This document shows positions 14,319 through 26,141 of a DNA stretch of 64,000 bases, piece by piece. The notes beneath the pieces were generated by a model. It was given only the letters and a program-made list of their open reading frames with translations. It was not told where the DNA came from and searched no databases. This DNA is from Hepsetus odoe (taxonomy: Eukaryota > Chordata > Actinopteri > Characiformes > Hepsetidae): contig CM029370.1 in assembly GCA_017165825.1 (NCBI GenBank), positions 12,734,708-12,798,707 of the forward strand, read 5' to 3'. The translations under genes were made by a program, and so were the position numbers. The first letter of the stretch is position 1; the number at the start of each line of letters is the position of its first letter.

Positions 14319-14532
14319 GTGACAGTGGTGGCCTCGTTGTTAGGTTCTTGGCTGGAGGGTCATGAGTTTGAGTTGCAGACCAGTAGTTTAGCCTAATGCA
14401 GCCTTGAGCCAGGTTCTGTTTCCATCAGCGCTCCCTGTTTCCATCACTGCCCTCTTGCAGCCCACTGCTCCTGCTCCTGGTATGTGTTCTTTACTGGTGT
14501 GTTTGGATGGGTAAAATGCAGAGAACAAATTC
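14319..14532 (+). repeat. Old tRNA-SINE, tail A-like
   Basis: It has a diverged head (GTGGTGGCCTCGTTGTTAGG, GAGTTTGAGTTGCAGACCAGTAG), CCTTGAGCCAGG and GGGTAAAATGCAGAG. It is more decayed than its relatives. Confidence 0.6.
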
Positions 14533-17398
14533 TCTATAACTGTAATTACTGCTCTCTTGTATAATTAGAGTTTAATACTTTAGAATCATTTGTAACCATT
14601 TAATGCGTTTCTGTCTCATAATTTATCTAAAAGTCAGAGTTGCATCTTTCCCATCTGAGCTGGCACACACCACAAGAAAGTGGAAATGAAAATGGCTTCC
14701 TCTCTTAGTGTACACATCCTTAAAGGGGAATCACATCAATTTTTCAAAATCTTTTCATAATTAAGTAGATGTGATGTAGATAAAGTCATGCAGAGTGGCT
14801 GGAAGTGAAGTTTAATGCAGTCTTCTGAGTTTTCAAGGTACAGCATCTGGCAGGGTATTCTAAATCATTTTGCATGATAACTTTCTGATTGGTAGCTTTA
14901 AGAGGTAGTAAATACCTCAGGCACCTAGTTTCTATCACCACAACTGAATTCTAACTCTAGTTATTTATAGAATTCTAATTCTAATTCTAACTCAGTGAAC
15001 ACAGTTTCATATCAGATCACTCTGAATGATTTGTTTCCTTTAAACAGTTATGCAGAAATCAGTAGAATTCCCCTGGCAGGTTAAAATGGTACCCTCCAAA
15101 AGTACAACTGAGACTTAAAGCTTCAATTTTTCCAGGGCAAAGGGCATATAAATTTTACTTAAAACCATGAATCACAATTAAGTTCCCCAAGTAAAGGTAC
15201 TAAAAATATAGCCTTGACGATAGTGGAACAACCAGAGTACCTGAAATGTTTTTTATTTGTATTTGTAGGTTATTGTCCTAAATCCTTGCCTGACATTTTG
15301 AAACTGTTTTTAAAATTCTGTCTATGGATAGCTTTTTGAAAGTATTTACAGCTGAACTAGTGTTGTCAAGGCTTTAGTGTGACTTTAAGGTTGTGCTGCC
15401 TTCTTGGTTTAAATCTACTGCTTTAGCTGCTTACAAGTACTGTACCTTTAAAACACATTTAACAGTACTGTACGGCTGCAGCTTGTGTCTGATATTGAGC
15501 CAGTGTGAGATCCTGATGTGATTCACTTGAATGCTTTCGAGCCACTTCCATGTGCCATTCCTTCTCATGCAGTGATGAAAAAGCCTTGACTAGATGCTCC
15601 TGAGACTGCTCCTCTCAAGCTCCTGCCATACTCTGTAATTGGCTGCACTAAATCAAGTCCAACACTGAAAAAAAGGGACAGATAGACTCACATGTTCTGC
15701 CATTTCTGCATGAATGAAATATTTTACAAGTGGAGTGGCGTCTTTTGGTAGGTTCCAGCACCCTCCGTTACCCTAGTCTAAATAAGCAGTGAAGATATTG
15801 ACCGGATGGATATGGTGGATGGCTCTTCCAGACATGGTGGCATGAAATAAATAATAATAAAAAAAATTTTTTAAAAAGTGTGCTAATGGTAACCTGGCTG
15901 ACTGACTAACCAAAACCGACTTTCCATGTGGTGTCTATAAAACTAAAGGCCTGTTCCTAAACAGTGTGTGTGATCATTTTCTGTGAGGTAAAGGCATTAA
16001 ACACTTTAGACCTTTCAATCCCACTCAGAACAATTCTGACCCAATGAGCACAGTAAGAATCCTACATGATGGCCAAACCATTAGGCCTAAAACCAAAAAG
16101 CTTCAGGCTCCACAAACACAGTTTTGTTAATCTTCATTTAAATTCTGGTTGCTGCAGCAAGCCAGCTATCTCATAACTAATTCTTTGAAACATATGTGTG
16201 CCTTACAACAGCAGGAGTAATATATGCTCTTCCACTTTTCCTTGTGTTCACTTGTATCTGTTGGAATAAAAGGAGATCCTGATTTATCCAGACACCCTCT
16301 TTCTGTGTACAAATACAGATGGAGTCTTTTTTCTGTACTCTCATTTTTGGGCCTGGTTTCTGAATGCTTTTTGATTCAGACAAAACAGAGTTCCGTCAGA
16401 AATTGTAGGGGGTAGGAGTTTTACAAATAGTGGAAATTTTAAGAAGGAATCAGAAACAGATTAAAATAATGACTCTTTCACCTTATAAAAGTTGCTTTAC
16501 ATCAGTGTTAACCCTTTTCAGACATGTGGTGAAGTATTTGGGAAATGAGAGCAGTGCTTCATATCTAGTCATCATTATCGCAGTTTGCAAAGATGCCGAT
16601 TAAGGCAGAGAAAATCCCTCCATGATGTGAAGGTCATTTGCACAGTGGGAGAACTGTGGGTGCTGCTCATTGGCAAGTTGCCTTTTTTGATGCATAAAAT
16701 CAGGTTTTCTCACTGTTTTCAGGAGGGAGGTAGAGGTTAGGTTTTTTATTCAAGGAAAATGAATGCATATATTACTTTCTTAACAAGACAAGACCCACCA
16801 TCCTTACAGTGCAGCATCCACACACATTACATTTCAGACCAAGCCATTTCTTACTTAGTCTAATACCTGCTTGTGTTCTTGCATACTGTATAATGAAACT
16901 TCATGCTGCTAAGTCTACAAATACACTACAGGACCAAAGGAATATGGTCTTTTTAATGTCACATCCATATGTGCTTGCTGAACAGTGTTCCTAAACCAGC
17001 AACATTGAACTGCAAATGGATTTTATCTATTTTTAATGTTTGACTGTTTGAGTTAGTGAGAATTACATGAATCACATTTCCAGAGCACCAATGACAATAT
17101 TAATTTTTTTCAAAAAACGAATTGACAGTATTTTTTAGTTTTTTAGTTTTTGTTTTAATTTATTTTTTTCGTTTTTTGATATATGTGAGGGTTTGGGTCA
17201 TTGAGGGCTATGCTCATCTCCCATACCCAACCCTTGCCTTATTGTAAGGTATATCGCTAGATGTTAAAACATGGCTACTGCAGTGACCACTCCAGAGTTT
17301 TATACACTGTGTAAGCCATTAAAGCTCCTTTGCTCCAACCTCTGGCCATTTACTGTATAACTGGCACAATTTCAGTATGAAAGCATCATCACATAATA
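14533..17398. other. No gene seen apart from a SINE tail scrap
   Basis: AT-rich. A short TTCTAA-type run occurs at 14947-14993. The SINE tail scrap is at 15.75 kb. Confidence 0.55.
15748..15835 (+). repeat. Old SINE tail fragment
   Basis: TTGGTAGGTTCCAGCACCCTCCG, ACCCTAGTCTAAATAAGCAG and GGATGGATATGGTGGATGG resemble the 3' end of an older fish SINE. Short and diverged. Confidence 0.4.
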
Positions 17399-18517
17399 TG
17401 CTGCCCGTCCAAAAAAAAAGTCACACACTCTAATATTTAGTTGGACCACCTTTAGCTTTGATTATGGTATGCATTCCCTGTGGCATCATTTCAATAAGCT
17501 CCTGCAATGTCACAACATTTATTTCCATCCAGAGTTGCGCTAAATTTTTCAGTCAGTGTCTTGTAGAGATGATGGGAGAGGCTGCTGCACAGATTCTCCT
17601 ACAGCACATCCCAAAGATTCTCAATGGGGTTCATGTCTGGACTATGTGGTGGCCAATCCATGTGTGAAAAGGATTTTTCATGCTCCCTGAACCACTCTTT
17701 CACAATCTGAGCCGATGAATCCTGGCATTGTCATCTTGGAATATGCCCGTGCCATCATGGAAGAAGAAATTCACTGATGGAATAACCTGGTCATTCAGTG
17801 TATTCAGGTAGTCAGCTGAACTCATTCTTTGGGCACATAATGTTGCTGAACCAAGACCTGACCAACTGCAGCAACCCCAGATCATAGCACTGCCCCATCA
17901 GGCTTGTACGGTAGGCACTAGGCATGATGGGTACATCACTTCATTCATCACCTCTCTTCTTACCCTGATGTGCCTGTCTCTCTGGGCCATGATAAATCTG
18001 GACTCATTAGACCACATGGCCTTCTTCCATAGTCCAATATTTATACTCCCTAGAAATTTGAAGCCTTTTTTTGCAATTAGCCTCATCAATCAGTGGTTTT
18101 CTTAAGGCTACACAGCTGTTTAGTCCCAATCCATTGAGTTCCCTTTACATTGTTTGCGTGGAAATGCTTATTTTCACTATTGATGATGGTTCCCCACTAT
18201 CCATCCAGTTTATAATAATGCGTTGGACAGTTCTTAACCCAATTTTAGTAGTTTCAGCATCTCCTTAGATGTTTTCTTTGCTTGCAGGCCAATAATTTGA
18301 CCCCTCTGAAACAGATTAACATTTTTTCCATGACTGCAGGATGTGTCTTCCGACATGGTTGTTTAAGTAATGAGAAGCTACTCCCGGCATCAGTCAGGGT
18401 TAAATAACTTGTTGCCAGCTGAAACCTAACCATCCATGCAGTAATCATTCAATGGGAAGCTCTTACCTATTTGCTTTGTTAAAACCAGGTGGTGACTTTT
18501 TTTTTGGACAGGTAGTG
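17399..18517 (-). mobile_element. Tc1-like transposon fossil, copy 2 (same family)
   Basis: It is closely similar to the copy at 5.7 kb, with ends TGCTGCCCGTCC and GGACAGGTAGTGC. Minus-strand frames 18448-18254, 18089-17898 and 17885-17700 carry the DNA-binding part, KAMWSNESRFIMAQRDRHIRVRR (first catalytic Asp replaced by Asn) and MIWGCCSWSGLGS..SADYLNTLNDQV followed by IFQDDNARIH with the second Asp. It is broken into at least three frames. Confidence 0.83.
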
Positions 18518-19193
18518 CATTTCACAATGGCATTAAGACAATATTTTGACTTGACTTGGCTACTAGGATAGACATTAGCATCGAGAGACTGATTCAAATC
18601 TTCCTTATAGTAGAACCCCCCCCCCCCCCGCATGTAGTCTTTGTTTAATTAGGACACTTGTGAACATCAGTTAATTTATATATAATCCATATTTCAATTC
18701 ACACTGTTCAAACAGATTTATGGCCCACAAGAGTGTTAAGGAGTTTGGAAAGCTAAAAATATAACTGCCGTGATAGACTTGATTAAAATCCATTTCTATG
18801 CTGCTCGGCAATTCCATGACTATTCATATCTGTCCAATGGAAGCATGAGGAGGTTTTTGACGAGCTTTTGTGTTCTTTAATGATGCAATGAATCAAAATT
18901 CTCACAGAATGTTGGCTCTCGGCAATGCCATCGATCAATGCGAGAGGATCCTCTATAAATGGATTTAATGGAGCGTACGGCCTAGGTGCTTTGCTGTATT
19001 TCTTTAATAGTGAAAGACTGCTCTAGATGCTTTTAGCTCTCACCTGCAAGGGTCAGCAACCAGCTCATCAACTACAGGCTTAGTTGCAATTGAACCCAAT
19101 TGCCAGTGCTTATTATAGTATTAGGGAGCATTTATTATTATTCATAATGACCCAAAATAATGCCTGCTACTGCTGAATGAACATACTACTGAA
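18518..19193. other. No gene seen
   Basis: Contains a 14-C homopolymer at about 18607-18620; nothing else recognised. Confidence 0.6.
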
Positions 19194-19455
19194 AAGTGAA
19201 GTGAAAGTGACAACCCTTGTCATTGCAAGGTCACAGCACAGCACACGTGAACCACAACGAAATTGGACCTCTGCATTTAACCCATGCACACAAACGCCAC
19301 ACAGCAGTGAGCAGCTATTGAAAGCACCCGGTGAGCAGTAATGGGGACAGTACCTTGTTCAAGGGTACCTCAGGGCAACCTACTTGTGAGGGAATCAAAC
19401 CCACAACCTTCCGATACTGGGGCAACTCCCTAACCACTAGGCCACCGCTGCCCCA
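19194..19455 (-). repeat. tRNA-SINE, tail A, near complete
   Basis: The reverse complement starts TGGGGCAGCGGTGGCCTAGTG, has GGGTTTGATTCCC, CCCTTGAACAAGG and the whole tail-A body (TTAAATGCAGAGGTCC, CCTTGCAATGACAAGGG, TTTCACTTC). Confidence 0.82.
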
Positions 19456-21878
19456 CTGTTACACCACTGCCCAAACTGTTGCCAAGATTTTGGAAATTTA
19501 AAATGTTGAAGTTTAAAATGTCTTTGCATGCCCTCACTTTAACATTACCAGGCACTGGAACTAAGGTACATTGCCCAAATCCTGGAAAACAGCCCCACCA
19601 AACTTTTCTTGCACTATGCATTCTAGTAGGGAGCATACTCCTTGCAAACCCATGTTCATTCAGACTGTCAGCATTATTCATCACTATAGAGCACACATGT
19701 CCACTGCTCCAGAGTCTAGTGGCAGTGATGCTCGGTATGCGCATAGTGAACTTTGGCTTGTTTGAGGCAGCTCCGCCATGGAAACCCATTTCATGAAGCT
19801 CCTGATGTGCAGTTTTATTGCTGAAGCTGATTTCAGATGCATTTTTGTAGCAAGTGATGCAACCAAGGAAACACAATTTTTATTTTCTGTTTGCTCTGTG
19901 ATACCCCTGCAATGAGTTTGCATGTTTTTCTTCCTCACGATGGAATTTTACAGCTGCCCAGCAGAATATTTCATGAAAATGTTATGGCCTTGCTATTTGC
20001 TCTTTCAAATCATCATTACAGTGGAGAGGGGAATTAGCTCAAGAAATCTAATAGTAAAATAAGCAAGAAAACAAATCAAATGGAAAAAGCAATGCAGTGT
20101 CTACATACCTAACCTTATGTAGTGTGTTAATCTTGCATGGATGACTGCAGCCATATGTTTTATGTTTTCATTGATTGTGAGTTTAAACTGAAAATAAGCG
20201 CTAATTGATTAATGCATCTCAATACAAGGATGAGAAGAGTTTTTAAGCATGAAAATATGATTAGAAACAGCCAAGCACCTCCTTTATATGTTATGCTGAA
20301 GAATCTTTGAGGTTTCAAGCCAAGCAGTGGTTGGCACTGATGTATGGCCAATTAATCGGACCACCAGCAGAGTCCGCAGGGAGACACGCACAATTTTCCA
20401 TCTTTCTAGATGATGAAAATAAAGAATATCTGTAGGCAACAAGGCAAAAAGTGGCCATATCAAAGCAGATCATTTGACCTATAAATGAGTTGCAGAAGCC
20501 AGATATAGAAATATGGGTTTCACACAAGCAAACAACACAAGCTCAAATTAAAAACAGAAATGTCATGGCAATGTCTGAGATAAGATTGCTTTAATAATTT
20601 GTTTTTATTGATGCACCATATACACCTCCCCTCTCTCACATATTAAAGTTATTAGAGCATTACAGATCACTCCTTATCTTTCATGAAGGTTCAGGTGAAG
20701 ACTGCTGTCACTGATGTTCCTATGCACAAGACACACTCACAAACAGCAGCTGCTTTGGAAAAAAGCTGCATGCTCTCTCAAGGGGCCCTGCTGTAGCATC
20801 TGGAATGCTGTATCATTCGCTGGCACCTTTAGAGCATGCGCCTGTGCTCTGTTAATTGCTGGCTGTGAATAGATGGAGAAGGTTTACCCTCAAATCCATG
20901 TCACTCTACTTAAGTGTCTGGCACTTCATCTTGAGGATGACAAAAAAATGTAATCCTGCTTCCCTAGTCTGCAGCTGCTTCTGTGATAACAACTTACCTT
21001 AATTTGAACTAAGCCCCTACCATGCCCAAGACCTGCAGCTACAAATCCTATTTCAGGTGCTGTGTTTAATCCAATGTTTCATCATATTTCCGTTGTGATT
21101 TCAAGTCAATTGATTAATCTTTTCTCTTTAAGTGCATTAAGTGCACTTTAAGTGCAGTATTTTTCCTTTTTTTCATTGCCTTTTGTGTGGGTTTATGTAC
21201 AAAAACTCTCTAAAAACGTTCTTTTTTACTTTTATTTTAACATTGCTTTATAAAAGCTCTATTTTTTGATTGGCTGCTGTGGAAAAAGCAATCCAAACAG
21301 AAATACTCATAACTTTAATGAGAATGCAGTAAATTAAGCCATTGTAGATACATCATATATTGAAACATCTTGTTTTGTGACATCACAAAACAATTAATTA
21401 AAGTCCAGCTGTTTTACAACTTCATTTGCCTATTTAACTAAAAAGACTGGGGAGTGAATGTTTCTGAATCCTTAGTAATGTTCACACCAAGAAAAAAGTT
21501 TGATAATCCATGATGTGGACCTTTTAAAAATAAAACTGCTCTGTTTAACAAGCCTCCGTGATTATCTGCAAATTTTGGGATTTTAACTATGCTTTCTTCT
21601 CTTGATATCCCTCCTTTCCGAATTATATAACAAGCTGTTAACGCTGAGCCAATTTTAAAACAGTATTCTTCTTTGAAGATTTATGTCTGAACTCAGAGAG
21701 TGTGAGGCACACATTTGATGAGCATCAGCTGGAAAGTGAACTCTGAAAGTTATTCAGTCTTTTTTTTTTTTTTTTTTTTTTTTTTAATTAGTTAGTCAGT
21801 TTTTGCATAAATATTTATGGCTTAAAGAGGCAACCGAAGCCTCATTGAACATTGCCACTGGGAGACACTCATTAAGCT
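19456..21878. other. No gene seen
   Basis: Overlapping frames on both strands at 19430-19938 (up to 148 codons) are not supported by any motif, and one runs into the SINE. A 27-T run lies near 21760-21785. Confidence 0.55.
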
Positions 21879-22121
21879 GGGGCAGCGGTGACTTAGTGGT
21901 TAGGGTGTTGCCCCTGCATCGGAAGATTGTGGGTTTGGTTCCCTCACCACTAGGTTGCCCTGCGGTACCCTTGAGCAAGGTACTGTCCCTGTCACTGCTC
22001 CCTGGGCAACTCAATAGCTGCCCACTGCTGCATGGGTTAAATGCAGAGGTCCAATTTTGTTGTAGTTCACTGTGTGCTGTGCTCTGACCTTGCAATGACA
22101 AGGGTTGACACTTTCACTTTC
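21879..22121 (+). repeat. tRNA-SINE, tail A, near complete
   Basis: GGGGCAGCGGTGACTTAGTGG, GGGTTTGGTTCCC, CCCTTGAGCAAGG, GGGTTAAATGCAGAGGTCC and CTTTCACTTTCA occur in order. Confidence 0.82.
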
Positions 22122-22768
22122 AAGATGACCAAAGATTCACTGCTATTAATCAAATGCAGGAGACTATTCCACCAGCTTAAAGACTGTGTTTTCAATGTTC
22201 TCATTCACATGTTTCTCAAACCCACAACCTTCCAATTATTCCGCCTAGTCCTGATCTAGGCCACTCCTGCCCTTGTAATTCCCAGTAAATTAGCCATGGG
22301 TCCAGTTGTTAGAATCATTTCTGTGCATCAGACAATTACTTTTCAAACATATGTTTGAAGATACCTGACAACTTTTCATGCTCTACTAAGATATTTAGCT
22401 GTCACTTTCACTGTTTCCTCACTAAAGTCCTTATACCAACCTGTTAACTACTAATCTAACCATTTATATCTGATTTACATTAACTCCAGTTAAAATCTTT
22501 GATGTCAATGTCTGACTGTGCCCAGCAGAATAATCTGTAACACATTTCTCAAGTGAGCATTTTCTACTCATTTTTATCAACAATGACATGAAAGTGGGCT
22601 AACCTGCTTACAGGCTAATATACATCAGGGTAGATACGCTCCTAAACCTGAAAAATGCATTGTGAAATGTCTGAATTAAAATGCCGTTTGATTGTTTTAC
22701 TATGTAATTTCATAGTTTGACCTTTAAGTATGAAGTGTTATTTTTCATGATTAGATTTAGTGTTAGGG

Positions 22769-22999
22769 TGTGGTTGGGTTGACCGGACATAAATGCAGAG
22801 CCGGGAGTGTGCAAGTTAACTTTATCCTCCATAACTTCAACATGTACTCACAAACACTAAATTCAAAAGTGCAACAAACAGTCACCCAATGTGGAATCCA
22901 AAGAACGTCCGACGCTCTGTTCTGACTCTTTGGGATCTTAAAACCCTTGAGCCAATGAGGCACACCTGACGTCCTAATGAGTCAGAGCAAACCGTGACT
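22769..22999. repeat. LTR-like repeat, copy 2
   Basis: It is related to 5168-5440 (TGCAGAGCCGG, GCTCTGTTCTGACTC, CCAATGAGGCA). GTTAGGG stands on both sides (22762-22768 and 23000-23006), possibly a target duplication, but the right terminus is not a clean CA. Confidence 0.45.
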
Positions 23000-23084
23000 G
23001 TTAGGGTTAGTTTCATAAACTGTACACTGTAAACTGCAGACATTGCTGTTTATGATCAAACTGTAAACGTTATAGTAAAAATGC

Positions 23085-23320
23085 GGGGCAGCAGTGGCCT
23101 AGTGGTTAGGGTGTCGACCACATGATCGGGGTTTGAACCCCTTCCCAATAGGTTGCCCTGAGGTGCCCTTGGGCAAGGTGCCATCCCCGTCCCGCTCCTC
23201 CCTGCGATGGTCTGGCGACCTGTCCAGGGTGCGTCCCCCGTCCTTGCTGGTGGTTGGACACCAGCACTCCCCCACGACCCTGTTTGGGACAAGCGGCAGA
23301 AAATGGATGGATGGATGGAT
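23085..23320 (+). repeat. tRNA-SINE, tail B, ending in (GGAT)n
   Basis: GGGGCAGCAGTGGCCTAGTGG, GGGTTTGAACCCC, GGGCAAGGTGCC, GCGACCTGTCCAGGG, then GGGACAAGCGGCAGAAAATGGATGGATGGA. Confidence 0.85.
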
Positions 23321-23631
23321 AAAATTGTCAACAGACTTTACTGTGCAGTTAATTTTAAAACTCCATAAAAATATTAACTGGATGTCTGTTAACACTTCAT
23401 TTTGTTTTAACATGAACTGCTTTTTGCATTTTAGCATTTTCATTTGGCATTTCATTATTTGTCTTGGTTTACCATAGAGCGTTTATAGCCAATCTTTTGC
23501 AGAAAAAGTTTCAGAAGTTCCCAGACAGTCAATTGGCATGTTGTGAAGTTCTACTGTTCTACTGTGATATAAATTGCATTCTTTTTTTCCTAAAAAAAAT
23601 ATTGTATTTGGTGTGATAAACCCATATAAAT

Positions 23632-23805
23632 CAGGGGTGTCAAACTCCAGTCCTGGAAGGGCGGAGTCCAGCACATTTTGATGATTTCCCTCCTCAAACA
23701 CACTCACTACACCCGCCACAAAGTGTGAACCAGGTGTGTTTAAGGAGGGAAATCACCAAAATGTACTGGACTGCAGCCCTCCAGGACTGGGGTTTGACAC
23801 CCCTG
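23632..23805. mobile_element. Palindromic hAT-like MITE with 8-bp target duplication
   Basis: The termini CAGGGGTGTCAAAC and TTTGACACCCCTG are inverted repeats, and similarity continues inward (CCAGTCCTGGAAGG / CCCTCCAGGACTGG). ATATAAAT flanks it at 23624-23631 and 23806-23813. The CAGGG-type end and 8-bp duplication fit hAT elements. It is 174 bp with no coding capacity. Confidence 0.9.
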
Positions 23806-24128
23806 ATATAAATCAACACAGAAAACTCTATCCCACTCGAAATACTAAATACTATCCTTATTATGAAAGTTTCCTACATGGTTGTTTGTTTAGATGTACA
23901 GTTCATTCATTTAAAGAGCTTAAAATGACAAAAAAAAACTTCCCATCATTTACTCAGTGCCATTTTCAGGCATGTAGCTATTTTTTATACACATTTCCTG
24001 ATTTTTGAAGGTCAACATATCATTGCCATATCTCATGTCATTTGTGAATCATATATAGGCAGGAATAAGGAGTGTATATAGGAGTTATATAGGAGTGAAT
24101 TATGTATATGAATTATATAAGTTGTGAT

Positions 24129-24830
24129 GGTAGGTGGCTGAGGAGGTTAACCCAGATGTTCCTTTCCCTGGCCAGTTCCTCCTGGGTAATCCGGAGGTGC
24201 TCCCAGGCTAGCCAAGATATGTAATCTTCCTAGCATCTCCTGAGTCTGCCCTGCTGTCTCCTTCCAGTTGGTTGTTCCCAGAACAACTCCACTGTGAGCC
24301 AGGGAGGCATCCTGACAAGAGACCCGAACTAACTCAGCTGGCTCCTTTCAATGTGGAGGAGCACCGGCTCTACTCCAAGCTCCTCCTGGATGTCTGAGCT
24401 CCTCAACCTGTTCCTATGGGTGTGCCCAGCCACCCTGCAGAGGAAACTAATTTCTGCATCTTATAGTCACAAGCTTGTTCTTTGGGTCACTACCCAGAGT
24501 TCATGACAACAGGTGGTAAATTAAGATCCTTGCCTTTAGAATCAACTTCCTTTTCACCACAACAGCATAGTGCAGGGACCACATAACTGCCACTGCTGCC
24601 CCAGTCTGTCTTTGTTTCTCCCATTTCATTTCACCTTTACTTGTGAACAAGGTCCCAATATACTTAAACTCCTCCACTTGAGGCAGTAACATTTTCCCAA
24701 CCCAGAGAGGACATAATAACTTTTTCAGGTGGTGCACCATTGCCACAGATTTTATGGTACTGATCCTCATCCCTAGCATTCAAACTCAGCTTCAAATCAC
24801 CTCAAAGCATGCTTGAAATCATAGTCAGAT
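24129..24830 (-). mobile_element. LINE fragment of a second, different family (RT 3' region)
   Basis: Minus-strand frame 24779-24501 reads LPQVEEFKYIGTLFTSKGEM, then AAVAVMWSLHYAVVVKRKL, the block after the RT active site of a second fish LINE family. Further 3' (24420-24129) the minus strand gives WLAWEHLRITQEELA and WVNLLSHLP, the C-terminal part of that family. The middle is deleted or frameshifted. Confidence 0.7.
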
Positions 24831-24883
24831 GAAGCAAACAGAACTGCTTTCCTGGGAGGAAACTTAGTGTGACACCCTGCTAA

Positions 24884-25092
24884 GGGGCAGTGGTGGCCTA
24901 GTGGTTAGCGACTAGGCCCCAGGATTGGAACGTCATGGGTTCAAATCCCAGACCAGTAGGTTGCCCTGAGGCATCCTTGAGTAAGGTACCGTCCCTGTCA
25001 CTGCTCCCTGTTATATGCAGAGGTCCAATTTTGTTGTGGTTCACTGTGTGCTGTGCTGTGACCTTGCAATGACAAGGGCTGTCACTTTCATA
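24884..25092 (+). repeat. tRNA-SINE, tail A, internally deleted
   Basis: The head GGGGCAGTGGTGGCCTAGTGG and GGGTTCAAATCCC is intact. The body jumps from CTGCTCCCTG to TTATATGCAGAGG and ends TGTCACTTTCA. Confidence 0.8.
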
Positions 25093-25297
25093 ACTGGAGA
25101 ACACTCTATTTAAAAAATGGGGACTACCACCAGACTACCAGACTGCCACCCCCAGATCCTCCTGCCACCATGACAGGCACCCATCCCACCAAAGCTCACG
25201 GCTGCCGCTTCAGTAAACGGAGGCTTTCAACAGGTCCCCACCCTCCTGTGGGATAAGTGAGTCAAAGACCCTTTGGTCAGGATCCTCTGCTAGACAT

Positions 25298-25537
25298 CCA
25301 TTATCTGCCGCTTGTCCCAAACGGGGTCGCGGGGGAGTGCTGGTGTCCAACCCAGCGCACACAGGGCGAGGACGGGGGACGCACCCTGGACAGGTCGCCA
25401 GCCCATCGCAGGGAGGAGCGGGACGGGGACGGCACCTTGCTCAAGGGCACCTCAGGGCAACCCACTGGGAAGGGGTTCGAACCCCCGATCCGCCGATCAT
25501 GTGGCCAACACCCTAACCACTAGGCCACCGCTGCCCC
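25298..25537 (-). repeat. Full-length tRNA-SINE, tail B, with 14-bp target duplication
   Basis: CCTCTGCTAGACAT occurs at 25284-25297 and 25538-25551. The 240-bp insert on the minus strand reads GGGGGCAGCGGTGGCCTAGTG, GGGGGTTCGAACCCC, CCCTTGAGCAAGG, the GCGATGGGCTGGCGACCTGT block and GGGACAAGCGGCAGATAATGG. This is the best reference copy of the tail-B family in the window. Confidence 0.9.
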
Positions 25538-25904
25538 CCTCTGCTAGACATTCCGAGTTCATCCTCACCATCCCTTTGGGTTGTCTAGGTCTACTGGCAG
25601 CCTTCACCTCCATCTGATCCAAAATACAACCAGGTGGTGATATGGTACCATGTACACTTATGACCTGCCTTGTGTTTGAACATGGTGTTCATTATGGACA
25701 ATCCATGTCTTGCACAGAAGTTAATAACAAAACACAACTAGGGATTAGATCAGGTAGGCCGTTCCTTCTAATTACCCCTTTCTAAGTTTCCCTGTCATTG
25801 CTGATATGAGTTCCCCAGTGAAACAGGGAAGAGTGCCCAAGTTGTCTTCTTTCCAGAACACTTTCCGGTGACCCTAGAAAGGTTGGGTACTCTGAGCTGC
25901 CATT

Positions 25905-26140
25905 TGAAAGTGAAAGTGACAACCCTTGTCATTGTGAAACGTGGAAACGAAATTCAACGAAATTCAACTTCCGCGTTTCACCCATACGCAGCAGGGGGCA
26001 GCTTTTAAAAGTGCCCGGGGAGCAGTGACGGGGACGGTTCCTTGCTCAAGGTTACCTCAGGGCAACCTGCTGGTGAGGAAATTGAACCCACAATCTTCTG
26101 ATCTATGGCAACTCCCTAACCACTAGGCCACCGCTGCCCC
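25905..26140 (-). repeat. tRNA-SINE, tail A
   Basis: The reverse complement starts TGGGGCAGCGGTGGCCTAGTG and has GGGTTCAATTTCC, CCTTGAGCAAGG and CACTTTCACTTTC. A short ACGAAATTCA duplication occurs near 25948-25966. Confidence 0.8.
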
Positions 26141-26141
26141 A

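Noticed and set aside
14947..14993. Telomere-like TTCTAA repeat
   Set aside because: The unit is not TTAGGG and the run is short; a degenerate microsatellite.
19430..19938. Overlapping open frames on both strands
   Set aside because: No family similarity, mutually overlapping on both strands, and one extends into a SINE.
21879..21960. tRNA genes at the SINE heads (several places)
   Set aside because: Box A/B-like motifs are present, but the cloverleaf is not maintained and each is joined to a SINE body; they are SINE heads.
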